64,000 nt of DNA from Leptospira levettii (GTDB taxonomy: Bacteria > Spirochaetota > Leptospiria > Leptospirales > Leptospiraceae): assembly GCF_002812085.1 (NCBI RefSeq), contig NZ_NPDM01000001.1:992001-1056000 (forward strand). Direction: 5' to 3'. Shown in pieces: positions 54,574 to 64,000 of this stretch. The stretch's first letter is position 1; every line of letters starts with the position of its first letter. A program made the position numbers and the translations under genes. Below the pieces are notes generated by a model. It saw only the letters and a list, made by a program, of their open reading frames with translations. It searched no databases and had not been told where the DNA came from.

Positions 54574-55842
54574 TTAGTCTCGATAATCCATCACCAATCG
54601 AAATCCAGCTCGCCTATCTTCGCTTAGGTTAGGTATGCCTCCATAGGATCTCGCACTTGCCGTCGCATTTTTAGCAGAATCTGAGTAAGATCCACCTCTT
54701 ACAACTTTGTAGATTTTACCAAACGAAAAGTTTTTAATATGATGACCTGGGTACAGTTGGTAATCGCTGGATGTCCACTCAGCCGCATTCCCACACATTC
54801 CAAGTGCCCCATAAGGACTTGCTCCTTCAGTAGAAAGTTCGTAAACAGATTGTGTTTTACCTATTTTTGATTCTCTCGTATTACAATACAAAGTATCATA
54901 TTCATCACCAAATGGATATTTGGTGGCAGTGATTTGGTAACCCACGGTTTCATCTCGGTTTGTGTATTCTACAACCCCTGGTCCGCGGGCTGCTTTTTCC
55001 CATTCCCATTCAGTTGGAATTCGTTTTCCTGCCCATGCAGCATACCTTTCCACTTCACGGTAGGTGAGATGAACCACAGGATGATCCCCCTCTCCCTCCG
55101 GATACCTACCAGAAATCCAGTGAGGAGGTGATTTGGTATTTGTTTGTTTTAAAAAGAAATCGTATTCGGCATTAGTGACTTCATATTTATCAATATAAAA
55201 AGAGGGAATCTCTTTCAAACTAGAAGCCTTTGGTTCTAAAAAATAGGGGTTAAAACTATCAGCAGATGGGTCTGTCCCTTGACCGTATAAGAACAATCCT
55301 CTGGAAACCAAAACCATTTCCTTTCGGTCTTTTGGATGAAAAACAGTTTTTCGAGGTGAGGTATACCTTCCTTTAAAAAAGGCATCTGGTTCTGTAAAAA
55401 AATCTTCTTCCACATAACTTGCGATATAAGCATCGGTTGTGATCTCTTTCATTTTGGAACTAAGATCAGGTTTATAATCACCAACTAACACGACTTCGAT
55501 AAATTGATTGTTTTTACTAATATTTTTTTCTTCCCAAATCGTATCTCTTACAATGAGCAATCCTTGTTCGATTTGTGTGAGTTTTTGGTAGACTGGAAAT
55601 TCTTTTGTTTCCGCAAAAAGGGCTTTTAATTCCGATACTGAATACTTTGAAATCTTTTGGTTTCGATAAATACGGACTTTGATCCAAAGTCTATTTTTAT
55701 AAACTCCGGTCACTTCACCTTTCCAAAGTTGGACTTTCTTTTTTGTCGTTGCGAAGGGTGATTCTTCCGACATTTCCTCTTCCGAAACAAGGGGTGTGAA
55801 GAAAAACCCCAATACGAATAGAATCATTAGTAATTTTTTCAT
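54574..55842 (-). CDS. Exported formylglycine-generating-enzyme-like (SUMF1) protein
   Basis: About 422 residues with a signal peptide (MKKLLMILFVLGFFFTPLVS). The N-terminal half (to about 200) is not recognised. The C-terminal half is a FGE-sulfatase domain with IDKYEVTNAEYDFFL, GDHPVVHLTYREVERYAAWA, GKRIPTEWEWEKAARG, GNAAEWTSS, VRGGSY and RAGFRL. Bacterial members often lack true sulfatase activation and serve other oxidations or binding roles. No sulfatase gene is seen nearby. An upstream ATG pair (55860/55857) is possible, but ATG 55842 gives the cleaner signal peptide. Confidence 0.82.
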   Translation of the reverse strand: MKKLLMILFVLGFFFTPLVSEEEMSEESPFATTKKKVQLWKGEVTGVYKNRLWIKVRIYRNQKISKYSVSELKALFAETKEFPVYQKLTQIEQGLLIVRDTIWEEKNISKNNQFIEVVLVGDYKPDLSSKMKEITTDAYIASYVEEDFFTEPDAFFKGRYTSPRKTVFHPKDRKEMVLVSRGLFLYGQGTDPSADSFNPYFLEPKASSLKEIPSFYIDKYEVTNAEYDFFLKQTNTKSPPHWISGRYPEGEGDHPVVHLTYREVERYAAWAGKRIPTEWEWEKAARGPGVVEYTNRDETVGYQITATKYPFGDEYDTLYCNTRESKIGKTQSVYELSTEGASPYGALGMCGNAAEWTSSDYQLYPGHHIKNFSFGKIYKVVRGGSYSDSAKNATASARSYGGIPNLSEDRRAGFRLVMDYRD

Positions 55843-55936
55843 ACTGTCTTTTATCATCATCGGCCGATTTCGCCGAAACCTTTTGATTGAAATTTCTTGT
55901 GCATGTATACAATCAGTGGGAAAAGGAAATGCAAAA

Positions 55937-56548
55937 TTGATCGAGTTTCAATACAAACGGGAAAAAGAAAACATCCTCATTTCCTTAAAAACTGACTCCA
56001 CACAAATTGGAACCTTTCACAGGATTGCTACGATCATTTATGCTTTAAAAATGGACATCATTTCTGGTGAACTTAGCACAGTCATTGAACAAGGAAATGA
56101 ATATACGATCGATTCGTTTATTTTGCAAGCAGATGGTGGCGATACAACAAAAGTGGCATTCCAATTAGGAATGATGATGGATTCTGTTTTCTCCAAAAAT
56201 GCAAAATTTGAAGAGATTCTCGAAAAATTACAGATCCAAGAACCAGCGGTGGCAACTTTTTTTAAAGAAACTCCTGAGTTTATCTTCAGTGATCTTCCAG
56301 ATAAAAACCAAACATGTTTGTATTTAGAAAGTAGTGCGGGAAGAGGTTTGTTGTATTATGTATCCCGAATTCTGATGCAAAATCAAATCAACATCTTGAG
56401 TGCTACAATTGAAACCGATATGGAAACAGGAAGAGCGAAGGATAGTTTTTATTTAACAGATGGTTCGGGGCAGATGTTCGCTTCTTCTGATTTAGCTTTA
56501 AAAATCAGAAGAGAAATCCTTGCCCCGATCCAATCAAACTCTCGTTAG
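55937..56548 (+). CDS. Tandem ACT-domain protein
   Basis: About 203 residues with two ACT-like regulatory domains: near 10-75 (TFHRIATIIYALKMDIISGEL) and near 125-195 (GRGLLYYVSRILMQNQINIL, then AKDSFYLTDGSG). The pattern resembles the C-terminus of GlnD, so amino-acid sensing is likely. The frame is open further upstream, but ATG 55796 lies inside the divergent gene. TTG at 55937 has an AAAAGGA site and starts just before the first strand, so I use it. No catalytic domain is attached. Confidence 0.72.
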   Translation: MIEFQYKREKENILISLKTDSTQIGTFHRIATIIYALKMDIISGELSTVIEQGNEYTIDSFILQADGGDTTKVAFQLGMMMDSVFSKNAKFEEILEKLQIQEPAVATFFKETPEFIFSDLPDKNQTCLYLESSAGRGLLYYVSRILMQNQINILSATIETDMETGRAKDSFYLTDGSGQMFASSDLALKIRREILAPIQSNSR

Positions 56549-56551
56549 AGA

Positions 56552-57208
56552 TTAGTTTTTACAAAGAACCTTAAGAGAAGTAGCCTTGTCTACTTTTGGC
56601 GCTTTTCCATTGGAAAAACGGAATGCCAAACCAGACTTTTTATCCACTTCAGTTTTTGTCCAAAATTTATCTTCACTTGTTTTGATCTCATTTGGTGCAG
56701 TTGCAGCAAATTTCACCAAATCTTCTTTGGAAGGAACCACTCCGCCTACTGATTTACAATACGCAGCAGCTTCTGTGAATTTTTTAGAAGCAATTTTATC
56801 CACGAGAAAACCAGAGGAAACCACTTCTTTCGGAGCCTCTTCTACTTTTTTCTCAGGTGCATCGGCCACAGGTTTTGTTTGTGCGTCAGCAGGTGCTTTT
56901 GGTGCTTCTGCTTGTGTTGTTGCAGTAGGTGCCTTTGGTTTTAGGTATTTTACATAACCTAAGTATCCGATTGCGAGGATTCCCGCTAACACTAAAAATA
57001 GATACACTCCATTTCCAGATTCTTTCGTTCCATGAGAACTTTCTGAATGGGAAACAGGAGATTGAAGGGAAGCTTGTGCTGATTCGTCATTTCCGAAAAG
57101 CGAAGCGCTTTCATTTCTTGTAGATTGTTTCTTAACCGTATTTGTTTTCTTGGCCGCTTTTTTAACAGCCTTCTTCTTAGCGGCAGATGATGATTTTTTC
57201 GTTGCCAT
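56552..57208 (-). CDS. Single-pass membrane protein with histone-like Lys/Ala-rich tail
   Basis: A 218-residue protein of three parts. Residues 2-30 are Lys/Ala-rich (SSAAKKKAVKKAAKKTNTVK), like bacterial histone-H1-type tails. One membrane helix (about 68-88, YLFLVLAGILAIGYLGYVKY) follows a Ser-rich linker. After an Ala/Pro-rich stretch, the C-terminal domain (about 130-218) contains two cysteines that could form a disulfide. By the positive-inside rule the tail is cytoplasmic. I recognise no family. DNA or phosphate-polymer binding by the tail is inferred. Confidence 0.78.
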   Translation of the reverse strand: MATKKSSSAAKKKAVKKAAKKTNTVKKQSTRNESASLFGNDESAQASLQSPVSHSESSHGTKESGNGVYLFLVLAGILAIGYLGYVKYLKPKAPTATTQAEAPKAPADAQTKPVADAPEKKVEEAPKEVVSSGFLVDKIASKKFTEAAAYCKSVGGVVPSKEDLVKFAATAPNEIKTSEDKFWTKTEVDKKSGLAFRFSNGKAPKVDKATSLKVLCKN

Positions 57209-57352
57209 AATGATAATCCTTATTGCCGAGACAATTCTAATTATAGTTATCTCATAAAATCAGAAAAAGCTGAAGAACTTCTTCTCAATTTTGTTTTTTT
57301 TTAAAATTTTTTTAAGTGTGTTTCCGTTTCTCCTAAGAAATCGTGATCCTAG

Positions 57353-58636
57353 ATGAAAGAAGTTCGCATTGGTCTATTGGGTGCCGGAGTTGTCGGCACG
57401 AGTCTACTCCAACTCTTGGACAAAAACCGAGAAAAAATCCAACGTCATTATGGAATCAACTTACAACTAACAATCATTGCTACCCGTAACCCGACTAAAC
57501 TCAAAGGTAAAACGAACATCCCCGTCACAGATGACGTACTTTCGGTTACAAAACGTTCGGATATTGATATGATTGTTGAATTGATAGGCGGTACTGACAC
57601 AGCATACCAAGCTGTTCGTTCTGCCCTCGAAAATGGAAAAACAGTTATTACCGCAAACAAAGCCCTCTTATCTGAAAAAGGACGCGAACTTTACCCGATT
57701 GCTGAAAAAACCAGTGTCGAATTAGGTTATGAAGCTGCTGTTGCAGGATCCATTCCCATCATTCGTACATTACGAGATGGACTTGCTTCCTGTGAATTTG
57801 AAGTGATCTGTGGGATTCTCAATGGAACTACCAACTTTATTTTAACCAAAATGGAACAAGAGTCTTGGGATTATGCCACAGCTCTCAAAAAAGCACAAGA
57901 ACTTGGATTTGCAGAAGCAGATCCAACCTTTGATGTGGAAGGGATTGATGCTGGTCATAAAATCAGTCTCCTCGCAAGCCTAGCATTCAGAGAGTATGTT
58001 TCCTTCCAAACTGTATCCGTGAAAGGGATTTCTGAATTACAATCTATGGACATCCAAGCAGCACTTTCCCTTGGTTATCGAATCAAACTACTCGGAATCT
58101 CTAAACGAAGTTTGGCGGGAATCTTAACGAAGGTCCACCCTACTCTCGTACCACTCGACCATCCACTCGCTAATGTCATGAACGAATCCAATGCAGTTTT
58201 TTATAAAACAAAAGAAGCGGAATCTGGAATGATGACAGGTAAAGGTGCAGGGGGAATGCCAACAGCGAGTGCTGTTCTCTCTGATATCATTTATTATGCT
58301 TCTCGTTTGGGCAGTAAGGACATCGCAAAAGAAAACAACCTTTTCCCTGAAGGGAAACGATTTCCAGAACCTGAGAATTTGGTTCGATACTACTTACGAT
58401 TCTCTACAGTGGACAAACCAGGTGTACTTGCTGAAATTTCCCAAATTTTAGGTCGTCATAATATTTCAATTGCATCCGTCCAACAGAAGGAATCCTCCTC
58501 GGAACCTGTATCAGTGATTGTTGTCACCCATGCAGCAACGGAAGGTGAATTTCAGAAATCGTTAATGGAAATTGATATGATGAAAGACATCATCAAACAA
58601 AAAACAGTTGCGATACGGTTATTGGAGAACCTCTAA
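57353..58636 (+). CDS. hom: Homoserine dehydrogenase
   Basis: A 427-residue enzyme reducing aspartate semialdehyde to homoserine, the branch point for threonine and methionine. The NAD(P) motif is [14 protein letters not shown] (residues 5-18). Substrate motifs include [43 protein letters not shown] and the segment [18 protein letters not shown]-terminal ACT domain (about 350-425, [20 protein letters not shown]) suggests feedback control by threonine. The upstream 144 bp hold runs of T but no clear attenuator. Confidence 0.95.
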   Translation: MKEVRIGLLGAGVVGTSLLQLLDKNREKIQRHYGINLQLTIIATRNPTKLKGKTNIPVTDDVLSVTKRSDIDMIVELIGGTDTAYQAVRSALENGKTVITANKALLSEKGRELYPIAEKTSVELGYEAAVAGSIPIIRTLRDGLASCEFEVICGILNGTTNFILTKMEQESWDYATALKKAQELGFAEADPTFDVEGIDAGHKISLLASLAFREYVSFQTVSVKGISELQSMDIQAALSLGYRIKLLGISKRSLAGILTKVHPTLVPLDHPLANVMNESNAVFYKTKEAESGMMTGKGAGGMPTASAVLSDIIYYASRLGSKDIAKENNLFPEGKRFPEPENLVRYYLRFSTVDKPGVLAEISQILGRHNISIASVQQKESSSEPVSVIVVTHAATEGEFQKSLMEIDMMKDIIKQKTVAIRLLENL

Positions 58637-58640
58637 ATCC

Positions 58641-59012
58641 ATGGCAAAGTTTACCTTCCCTTCCCTCCTCATTGAAACGGAATCCATCCAAATCAAAGGG
58701 GAAGTCGTGCAGGTGGTATCCTTTGTGGGTCAAATTACGAATACCAATGCTTATGAGATCAACCGAAGTATATCTTCTGTTTTTGAAGATGGCATTTACC
58801 AAATTATTTTGGATCTAAGTCAATTGGAATATATCAATAGCATTGGTGTAGCAACACTCATCAGCATCATTAAAACTGTAGAAACACAAAATGGAAAAAT
58901 TAGAATTGGGGGCTTAAATCACTTTTTAGAAAACGTGATCCAACTGATGGATTTACCCAAAAAAGTGCAAATTTATCATACAAAAAAAGAAGCCATTCTC
59001 AACTGGATGTAA
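58641..59012 (+). CDS. Second STAS-domain protein
   Basis: A 123-residue protein that is almost entirely a STAS domain. The conserved Ser region is [15 protein letters not shown], followed by [20 protein letters not shown]. It differs from the 49.7-kb STAS protein in having Asn before the Ser. The start is ATG 58641, four bases after the hom stop; the longer frame from 58608 lies inside hom. It probably serves a serine-kinase partner switch. It converges with hflX, with a 14-bp overlap. Confidence 0.86.
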   Translation: MAKFTFPSLLIETESIQIKGEVVQVVSFVGQITNTNAYEINRSISSVFEDGIYQIILDLSQLEYINSIGVATLISIIKTVETQNGKIRIGGLNHFLENVIQLMDLPKKVQIYHTKKEAILNWM

Positions 59013-60555
59013 CTTCCAACTGTTTTTGTTCCTTCTTTTTCCAAATCTCATATTCAATCAAATCAAGGAGTTTAGAAAGCCCTTCTCGCGTTATGGCAGA
59101 AACTAACAAGGAACCATTTTTCTGTAAGTTGCCATAGGTCTCTTCATCCAATCCATCCGCTTTATTAAAAACAACCATTCGAGGAATTTCATTTAATTGT
59201 AAAGAATTGAGGATCGTATCAACTGCATCCATCTGTTCGGAGTAATTTGGATTGGTCACATCCACCACATGTAATAATAAATCTGCATCACCTAATTCCT
59301 CTAGCGTAGCTTTAAAGGCTTGGGATAAATCAGGAGGAAGATCATGGATAAATCCTACTGTATCGGATATGATGATTTCTCGTTCTTCAGGAAAACGAAT
59401 ACGCCTTGTGGTCGGGTCTAAGGTGGCAAATAATTTGTCTTCTGCAATCACTGTTGAATTCGTAAGAGCGTTGAGAAGAGTTGATTTCCCTGCATTGGTG
59501 TAACCAACAATCCCTACGATTGGTATTTCATTGCGGGAACGTGACTTACGATTGAGTTCTCTTCTTCGTTTGAGGTCTTTTAGTTCATTTTCCAATCGAT
59601 TGATTTTTTCTTCCACTCGTCTGTTTCCAATCTCGAGTTTGGTTTCCCCAGGTCCTCTACCACCAATACCACCCGTTAGGCGACTCATATTATCATCCAA
59701 TTCGGAGAGTCGATTTTTCAGATACTTAAGTTGGGCAAGTTCCACTTGTAACTTTCCATCGCGGGACTTTGCATTTTTGGAAAAAATATCTAAGATGAGT
59801 TGGGTTCGATCAATGATTTTTAAATCACTGGCATCGGATATTTTTTTAGCCTGTGAAGGTGTAAGTTCCAAATCAAAAATCAAATGTTCTATGTCTTTGT
59901 GAACCGAAGTTAAAATGATCTCTTGGAGTTTTCCTTTTCCCACAACGGTTCTGGGATCGGGATCTCTTTTTTGCATATACGTATCCACAACGTGAATCCC
60001 TGCAGTACGACAAAGTTCTTTTAATTCAGCCATGGAATGTTCAGGAGAACGTTTCATTTTTCTGACGTCATAAACTCCCACGAGGAAAGCGCGGTTTTCT
60101 TTTTGTGATTCCTTCAGGTTGGATGTTTTTTTTGTGAATTCAGATTCGAGTGCTTCTACTTCGTCTGAATAACCGTACTTAATTTGTCCTGGGTATTGTT
60201 TCGGAGAAAGGATCCAAGGTTCTTTGGCATCCGGGTCTGGGTTAATAAAGGCAGAAAAAAAGAATTTGGGAATTCCATCTTTGTCTACACATGCCGCTGT
60301 GATGGAATCAAAACGGTTGAGAACAAGGTCCATTAAGTCTTCTTGGTTTAACGGCTGTTCTTTGAGATGAGTATGGAATAAACGAAGGCCACGTAAACGG
60401 GAATGAGCGACTCGGTAACGGTCTAAATGGGGAATTTCGATGGAGTGGTCATTGCCCACAATGAGATGGGTGACATAACCCGTCCTCTCAATGAGAAGGC
60501 CAACTTGCCTTCCGATTTCGACAGAAATCTCACCAACGAGCCTTGCGAGCTCCAT
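58999..60555 (-). CDS. hflX: HflX ribosome-associated GTPase, start uncertain
   Basis: At least 518 residues. The N-terminal HflX domain carries the glycine-rich loop [17 protein letters not shown] before the G domain. G motifs are [14 protein letters not shown] (G1), a later Thr, DTVGF (G3), NKAD (G4) and VSAIT (G5). HflX splits stalled or hibernating ribosomes. Sequence upstream of ATG 60555 is in frame and coding-like ([20 protein letters not shown], from 60645 down), matching the start of long HflX proteins. Yet no ATG, GTG or TTG occurs in frame before the next stop, so the true start may be ATT 60648 or ATA 60657. Confidence 0.88.
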   Translation of the reverse strand: MELARLVGEISVEIGRQVGLLIERTGYVTHLIVGNDHSIEIPHLDRYRVAHSRLRGLRLFHTHLKEQPLNQEDLMDLVLNRFDSITAACVDKDGIPKFFFSAFINPDPDAKEPWILSPKQYPGQIKYGYSDEVEALESEFTKKTSNLKESQKENRAFLVGVYDVRKMKRSPEHSMAELKELCRTAGIHVVDTYMQKRDPDPRTVVGKGKLQEIILTSVHKDIEHLIFDLELTPSQAKKISDASDLKIIDRTQLILDIFSKNAKSRDGKLQVELAQLKYLKNRLSELDDNMSRLTGGIGGRGPGETKLEIGNRRVEEKINRLENELKDLKRRRELNRKSRSRNEIPIVGIVGYTNAGKSTLLNALTNSTVIAEDKLFATLDPTTRRIRFPEEREIIISDTVGFIHDLPPDLSQAFKATLEELGDADLLLHVVDVTNPNYSEQMDAVDTILNSLQLNEIPRMVVFNKADGLDEETYGNLQKNGSLLVSAITREGLSKLLDLIEYEIWKKKEQKQLEVTSS

Positions 60556-60698
60556 TGAGATGATAGAATCCTCCCGAAGTCGCCTTTCGGAGAGAGATTT
60601 TAACTTTTTTAGCTGGTTTGGCTTAAGACCAGCGAGGTTGCCGCTAATTTTACTTATAGTACGTATCCGATATTCAAAGTATGGAAGTAGGCTATCAT

Positions 60699-62573
60699 AT
60701 GTTTCAAAAGGGTCAAGACATAATTTGGAAAGGCAGTTTGTGGGTGGTCTTACTCTTTTTCTTCAGTTGTTCGACTTCAAAACCCTTCCAATTAACAGAT
60801 GTTTCTCCAAAGTATCGCGAATACCAAGGGAGTGATTTAGATCCACATAAGACAAAAGATGTTGTCATTCCTGTTACAAATAATCGAAAATATGATTCTT
60901 TTATTGAAGAAGCACATCGAACTATCGCATTATTAGAGTTTGGTGAAAATATTGCCTTACGTGCTGATAGCAAAAAAACTGTAGGTGAAGCAGTTGATAA
61001 AGAAATGCAGGCTGCTGCCTATTTGGAAGAAGATTTACCGAATGTGATTACAAGGTTACCTGAACTCATCCAAACAAACCAATCCCTTATCGATAGTACT
61101 CCAAATGATTTTGATGGACCAACAATTGGACGAGTTTCTCGAGAATTAGGAGTGATATTGGAGTCTTTACAACAATATAGTCCGAAAGCAATTGGGATTC
61201 AAAATGCAATCCGTAATCTAAGATCAGATTCCAATAATTATAACCAAGGAAGAGATATTGCTGAACCTGAAACGAAAACGGGAACAGAAGATCCTATTCT
61301 TATTAATAATGACACTCAAACTTCCAAAAAACCGGAAAAGGTAACTGTTAAAAAGGAAGATACTTCCAATAAAATTTCCATCAAACGATTGAATCGCAAA
61401 TCCAAAGTTACTGGGAAGGCGACGGAACAGATCAATGAATTGGTTAAGAAGGAAGAGGATGAAGTCCTTTCTGATGAAGAGAAAAAAGACAAAGAATATA
61501 CAGAACAAATTCGAAATGGACTTGTTCAGGTATTTCGATGGGAATACTATCGTAAGCCGAAAAATCTTGAAAAAATTCTCGCAACCCATCCCATACCAAG
61601 AGTACGATCTGCGGCTGCCCTTGCCCTAGGCCGATTGAAGTCTGGTCGTGTTACTTTACAATCTGCGATTGATAAAGATGGTTACCAAGTTCGCCCTGCA
61701 GCTTACAAAGCTCTTTCTGACATTGGAGATAAACGTTCCTTATCCTATTTTATTGCAGGAACAAAAGCTGAAGACCCTGAAGTTATAGCCGTCAGTTTTG
61801 AAGGACTTGGAAAAACCAAAGATCCTGCTGGCCGTGAATTAATTTTAACTCAAGGGATTGCATCTGAATATGTGGTAATTGTTTCCGGCGCTTTACGTGG
61901 CCTCGCCTATCATAAATTAGATGCTGATGTTGAAATCTTTGCTAAATTTTTAAAATCACCAGAACAAGAAATCAAAGAGGTCGCAATCGAAGCACTTGCC
62001 ATTCATGGCAGTCGCGAGAGTTTACGAATCTTAGAAAAAGTTGCCACAGAAGAACCTACGTTAACCTTGATGGCGATCGATGAAATTAGCAAAAATCCTT
62101 CTCTTTCCGCGACATTTGCTCTGATTCGATTAAATGAATCTTTAACTGATGAAAAATTTACAAAACGGATTGGTGAAGCTCTCCTTCGAAGAAAAGCTTT
62201 TGGAAAGTATGCGATCATTCTTGTAGAAGATGATTATTTAAGATCGGAACCAAACGAAAGGTCAATTCCATTATCTTATATTAAAAATAAGGAAATTGGT
62301 CTTATCGTCTCAGAAACTAAAAAAGAATTCGCTGTTCGGATTGGTGAAGACATAGTCACAGATAAATACATCCAAATGAAAATGGAATCTACTTTACCTG
62401 GAGCAAGGAGTGCTTTTGTCACTGGCTGGGTGTTTTATCCAAAAATCGACATCATAGAAGTGAAACAATTACGCAGTGATGGAAATTCTGGGAAGTATTC
62501 TCAGTTAAAAAAAGGAAAACACAAAAACTTGTTTAATCCAATTGAGGAAATTAAAGTTCCTAGAAAGGAGTAG
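60699..62573 (+). CDS. HEAT-repeat lipoprotein
   Basis: About 624 residues. The signal [10 protein letters not shown] gives a lipid-anchored Cys near residue 24. A low-complexity Asn/Thr/Lys-rich region (about 170-260) precedes a HEAT/PBS-lyase-type helical repeat domain with units such as [30 protein letters not shown] and [17 protein letters not shown]. It is probably an envelope scaffold that binds proteins. The start is ATG 60699 with a TAGG site; ATG 60681 is an alternative. It ends 14 bp inside the convergent response regulator gene. Confidence 0.82.
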   Translation: MFQKGQDIIWKGSLWVVLLFFFSCSTSKPFQLTDVSPKYREYQGSDLDPHKTKDVVIPVTNNRKYDSFIEEAHRTIALLEFGENIALRADSKKTVGEAVDKEMQAAAYLEEDLPNVITRLPELIQTNQSLIDSTPNDFDGPTIGRVSRELGVILESLQQYSPKAIGIQNAIRNLRSDSNNYNQGRDIAEPETKTGTEDPILINNDTQTSKKPEKVTVKKEDTSNKISIKRLNRKSKVTGKATEQINELVKKEEDEVLSDEEKKDKEYTEQIRNGLVQVFRWEYYRKPKNLEKILATHPIPRVRSAAALALGRLKSGRVTLQSAIDKDGYQVRPAAYKALSDIGDKRSLSYFIAGTKAEDPEVIAVSFEGLGKTKDPAGRELILTQGIASEYVVIVSGALRGLAYHKLDADVEIFAKFLKSPEQEIKEVAIEALAIHGSRESLRILEKVATEEPTLTLMAIDEISKNPSLSATFALIRLNESLTDEKFTKRIGEALLRRKAFGKYAIILVEDDYLRSEPNERSIPLSYIKNKEIGLIVSETKKEFAVRIGEDIVTDKYIQMKMESTLPGARSAFVTGWVFYPKIDIIEVKQLRSDGNSGKYSQLKKGKHKNLFNPIEEIKVPRKE

Positions 62574-62961
62574 TTTTATCTTTTGAGAGAATGGTGGGAA
62601 CCCATTCCACCGTTCCTTGTTTGAGTGGAACCTTTGGAATCATCCAATGTAATCCACAAAACCAAGATAAAAAATAAGAAGAAAACGGCATCACTCCCCA
62701 GACGTCAAATCCCGTGGATGCGATTACCATCACTCCTTTGTATCCTGATTTGTAAATTTTACGCATCATCCACAATCCAGAAGTTTGAGTTTCCATTGTA
62801 ACATCGGAGATGATCATATCGTAATCATTGGACTTCGTAAATAATTCCAAACCTTGTTTTGCATCAACTGCTCTGTCGGAAGTTATTTTTTTACCATCCA
62901 AATATAATTTAAGATTGTTCGCATAGCGGTCATTATCATCAACAATCAGAACTTTTTTCAT
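62560..62961 (-). CDS. Response-regulator-like single receiver, atypical C-terminus
   Basis: A 133-residue receiver domain with acidic pair in [10 protein letters not shown] and acceptor Asp53 ([13 protein letters not shown]). From the fourth strand onward ([20 protein letters not shown]) the sequence becomes aromatic-rich, and the usual Lys-Pro loop is only loosely matched (IPKVPLKQG), so the switch face is unusual. Its start overlaps the ABC exporter gene by 4 bp. That pairing is uncommon and suggests coupling to the exporter or simple cotranscription. Confidence 0.82.
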   Translation of the reverse strand: MKKVLIVDDNDRYANNLKLYLDGKKITSDRAVDAKQGLELFTKSNDYDMIISDVTMETQTSGLWMMRKIYKSGYKGVMVIASTGFDVWGVMPFSSYFLSWFCGLHWMIPKVPLKQGTVEWVPTILSKDKTTPF

Positions 62962-64000
62962 ATTTGGATCTCCGCATCCGCAAATTGACTATCATATAGT
63001 TTTTTATAAATACCATTTTGTTCGAGTAAAGAATCGTGATCACCTTGTTCCTTGATCTCACCTTCTTCGATGACAACTATGTTTTTGATTCGCCTTACGG
63101 TCGATAATCGATGTGCAATTATAAAAGTTGTACGATTTTGAAAAAGTCTTTCGAGGGCTCGGCTCACCAAACGTTCAGATTCAGCATCAAGAGCACTAGT
63201 CGCCTCGTCTAAAATCATAATCTCGGCATTTCGTAATAATGCCCGAGCAATGACTAAACGTTGCCTTTGCCCACCACTTAAATCCAATCCACGTACACCA
63301 ATCACGGTATCATATCCGTTTTCCATTTTAGTAATAAAATCATGTGCATTCGCTAATCGAGCAGCCCTCACGACTTCCTTTCTTGTAGCAGCTCCGGTTC
63401 CATATGCGATGTTTTCAGCAATGGTTCCGTGGAAGAGGAAAATTTCTTGGGTTACAATTCCAATTTTTTTACGTAATGATTTGAGAGAGTATTGTTTGAT
63501 ATCAATCCCATCAATTTTGATCTGTCCTGCTGTTGGATCAAAAAAACGTGGGATTAAATCCATCATTGTAGATTTACCAGAACCACTTGTTCCTACAAAA
63601 GCATAGGTTTCGCCAAGTTTGATATCCAAGTTGATTCCTTTGAGGACTTCTTGGTTGGTTCCAGGATATGAAAAATGAATATTTTCGAATTTGATTCCGT
63701 CAGTTATTTTTTCGAGAACTGTTTCATCACCATGTTCGATCACTTCTGGATCACGATCAATGATTTCAAAAATTCGTTTCCCAGCAGAATTAGCTTGGGT
63801 GATTTTTCCTACCATTTGCGAAAGTTGAGTGAGTGGCCTCATTAAAAACAATAAAGTTAAAAGAAATGCCATAAACTCACCTTGTGTGAATTTGCCTGAA
63901 TAGATAAATTTTGCACCTAACGCAAAGTATCCTAGAACCACAATCGAAGAAGTGAGTTCAACAAGGCTAGGTGCCATTTGTAAGTAAAATTGGCCTTTGA
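62958..64000 (-). CDS. MsbA-type ABC exporter, 5' end outside window
   Basis: The C-terminal 347 residues of a half-size ABC exporter. The end of the membrane domain (helices to about residue 45 of the visible part) is followed by the ATPase domain: Walker [16 protein letters not shown] loop [19 protein letters not shown], signature [16 protein letters not shown], Walker [13 protein letters not shown] and His switch [11 protein letters not shown]. This fits MsbA/lipid-A-like flippases. The ATG at 63977 is internal; the frame continues to the window edge. Confidence 0.92.
   Translation of the reverse strand, partial: KGQFYLQMAPSLVELTSSIVVLGYFALGAKFIYSGKFTQGEFMAFLLTLLFLMRPLTQLSQMVGKITQANSAGKRIFEIIDRDPEVIEHGDETVLEKITDGIKFENIHFSYPGTNQEVLKGINLDIKLGETYAFVGTSGSGKSTMMDLIPRFFDPTAGQIKIDGIDIKQYSLKSLRKKIGIVTQEIFLFHGTIAENIAYGTGAATRKEVVRAARLANAHDFITKMENGYDTVIGVRGLDLSGGQRQRLVIARALLRNAEIMILDEATSALDAESERLVSRALERLFQNRTTFIIAHRLSTVRRIKNIVVIEEGEIKEQGDHDSLLEQNGIYKKLYDSQFADAEIQI

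Noticed and set aside
54555..54590. CGAGAC/GTCTCG repeat as a bidirectional terminator between MarR and the FGE-like gene
   Set aside because: The stem is only 6 bp with a 17-nt loop and no T tract, and it lies in both coding ends.
55796..55936. N-terminal extension of the ACT-domain protein from ATG 55796
   Set aside because: It overlaps the divergent FGE-like signal-peptide region, is not ACT-like, and TTG 55937 has a good ribosome site.
57272..57284. GAAGAA-C-TTCTTC palindrome before hom as a regulator site or attenuator part
   Set aside because: It is short and in A/T-biased sequence, with no leader peptide or competing hairpin.

Overview
The window reads as chromosomal DNA of a Leptospira species, most likely one of the free-living (saprophytic) ones. 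This is an inference from the low G+C content, dense gene packing with many ATGA or 1-20 bp overlaps, frequent TTG/GTG starts, spirochaete-style lipoproteins, many chemotaxis and two-component proteins, and a core gene set (pyrD, argG, coaD, ndk, tlyA, pgi, galK, mtnP, hom, hflX) that looks leptospiral. No rRNA, tRNA, CRISPR array, prophage or insertion sequence was seen. The genes at both edges are cut.

Left third (1-21 kb). A truncated chemotaxis receptor is followed by an OprO/OprP-type porin and a small lipoprotein. The porin's leader carries 11-bp-phased Pho-box-like repeats. Next come two convergent clusters that look like one catabolic island. The plus-strand cluster (4.2-9.0 kb) has a BASS-family transporter, an NAD-dependent epimerase, an exported haem-c/beta-propeller fusion and an MFS transporter. 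The minus-strand operon (20.5-9.0 kb) has a Tat-exported small subunit, a GMC dehydrogenase with a Cys-x5-Cys-x3-Cys motif, a second BASS transporter, acyl-CoA dehydrogenase, epimerase, SDR, acyl-CoA ligase, a crotonase lacking both usual catalytic glutamates, a chemoreceptor split by an in-frame TAA, and a DUF2804 lipoprotein. A divergent TetR gene and a near-perfect match to the Bacillus FadR box lie at the operon promoter. I read this as acyl-CoA-responsive uptake, oxidation and activation of an unidentified hydrophobic alcohol or acid.

Middle (21-41 kb). An EAL phosphodiesterase, beta-propeller and ankyrin proteins, RluA, a HAD phosphatase, a histidine kinase paired with a REC-HATPase protein, pyrD and an RlmD-like methyltransferase are followed by a second GMC dehydrogenase/small-subunit pair, this time behind a lipoprotein nitrilase. 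Housekeeping genes follow: argG, coaD, a CPA2 antiporter, ndk, a prenyl synthase and tlyA. A single-domain response regulator has a G8 tract inside its predicted promoter spacer.

Right third (41-64 kb). A ferredoxin, an alpha/beta hydrolase, two PAS histidine kinases, an AmgK/MurU-like peptidoglycan-recycling pair, pgi, galK, two STAS proteins, mtnP, a DUF4139 protein, a CrtI-like oxidoreductase with a self-operator-bearing MarR gene, a formylglycine-generating-enzyme-like protein, an ACT-domain protein, a membrane protein with a histone-like tail, hom, hflX (apparently without a standard start codon), a HEAT-repeat lipoprotein, and a response regulator behind a truncated MsbA-like ABC exporter.
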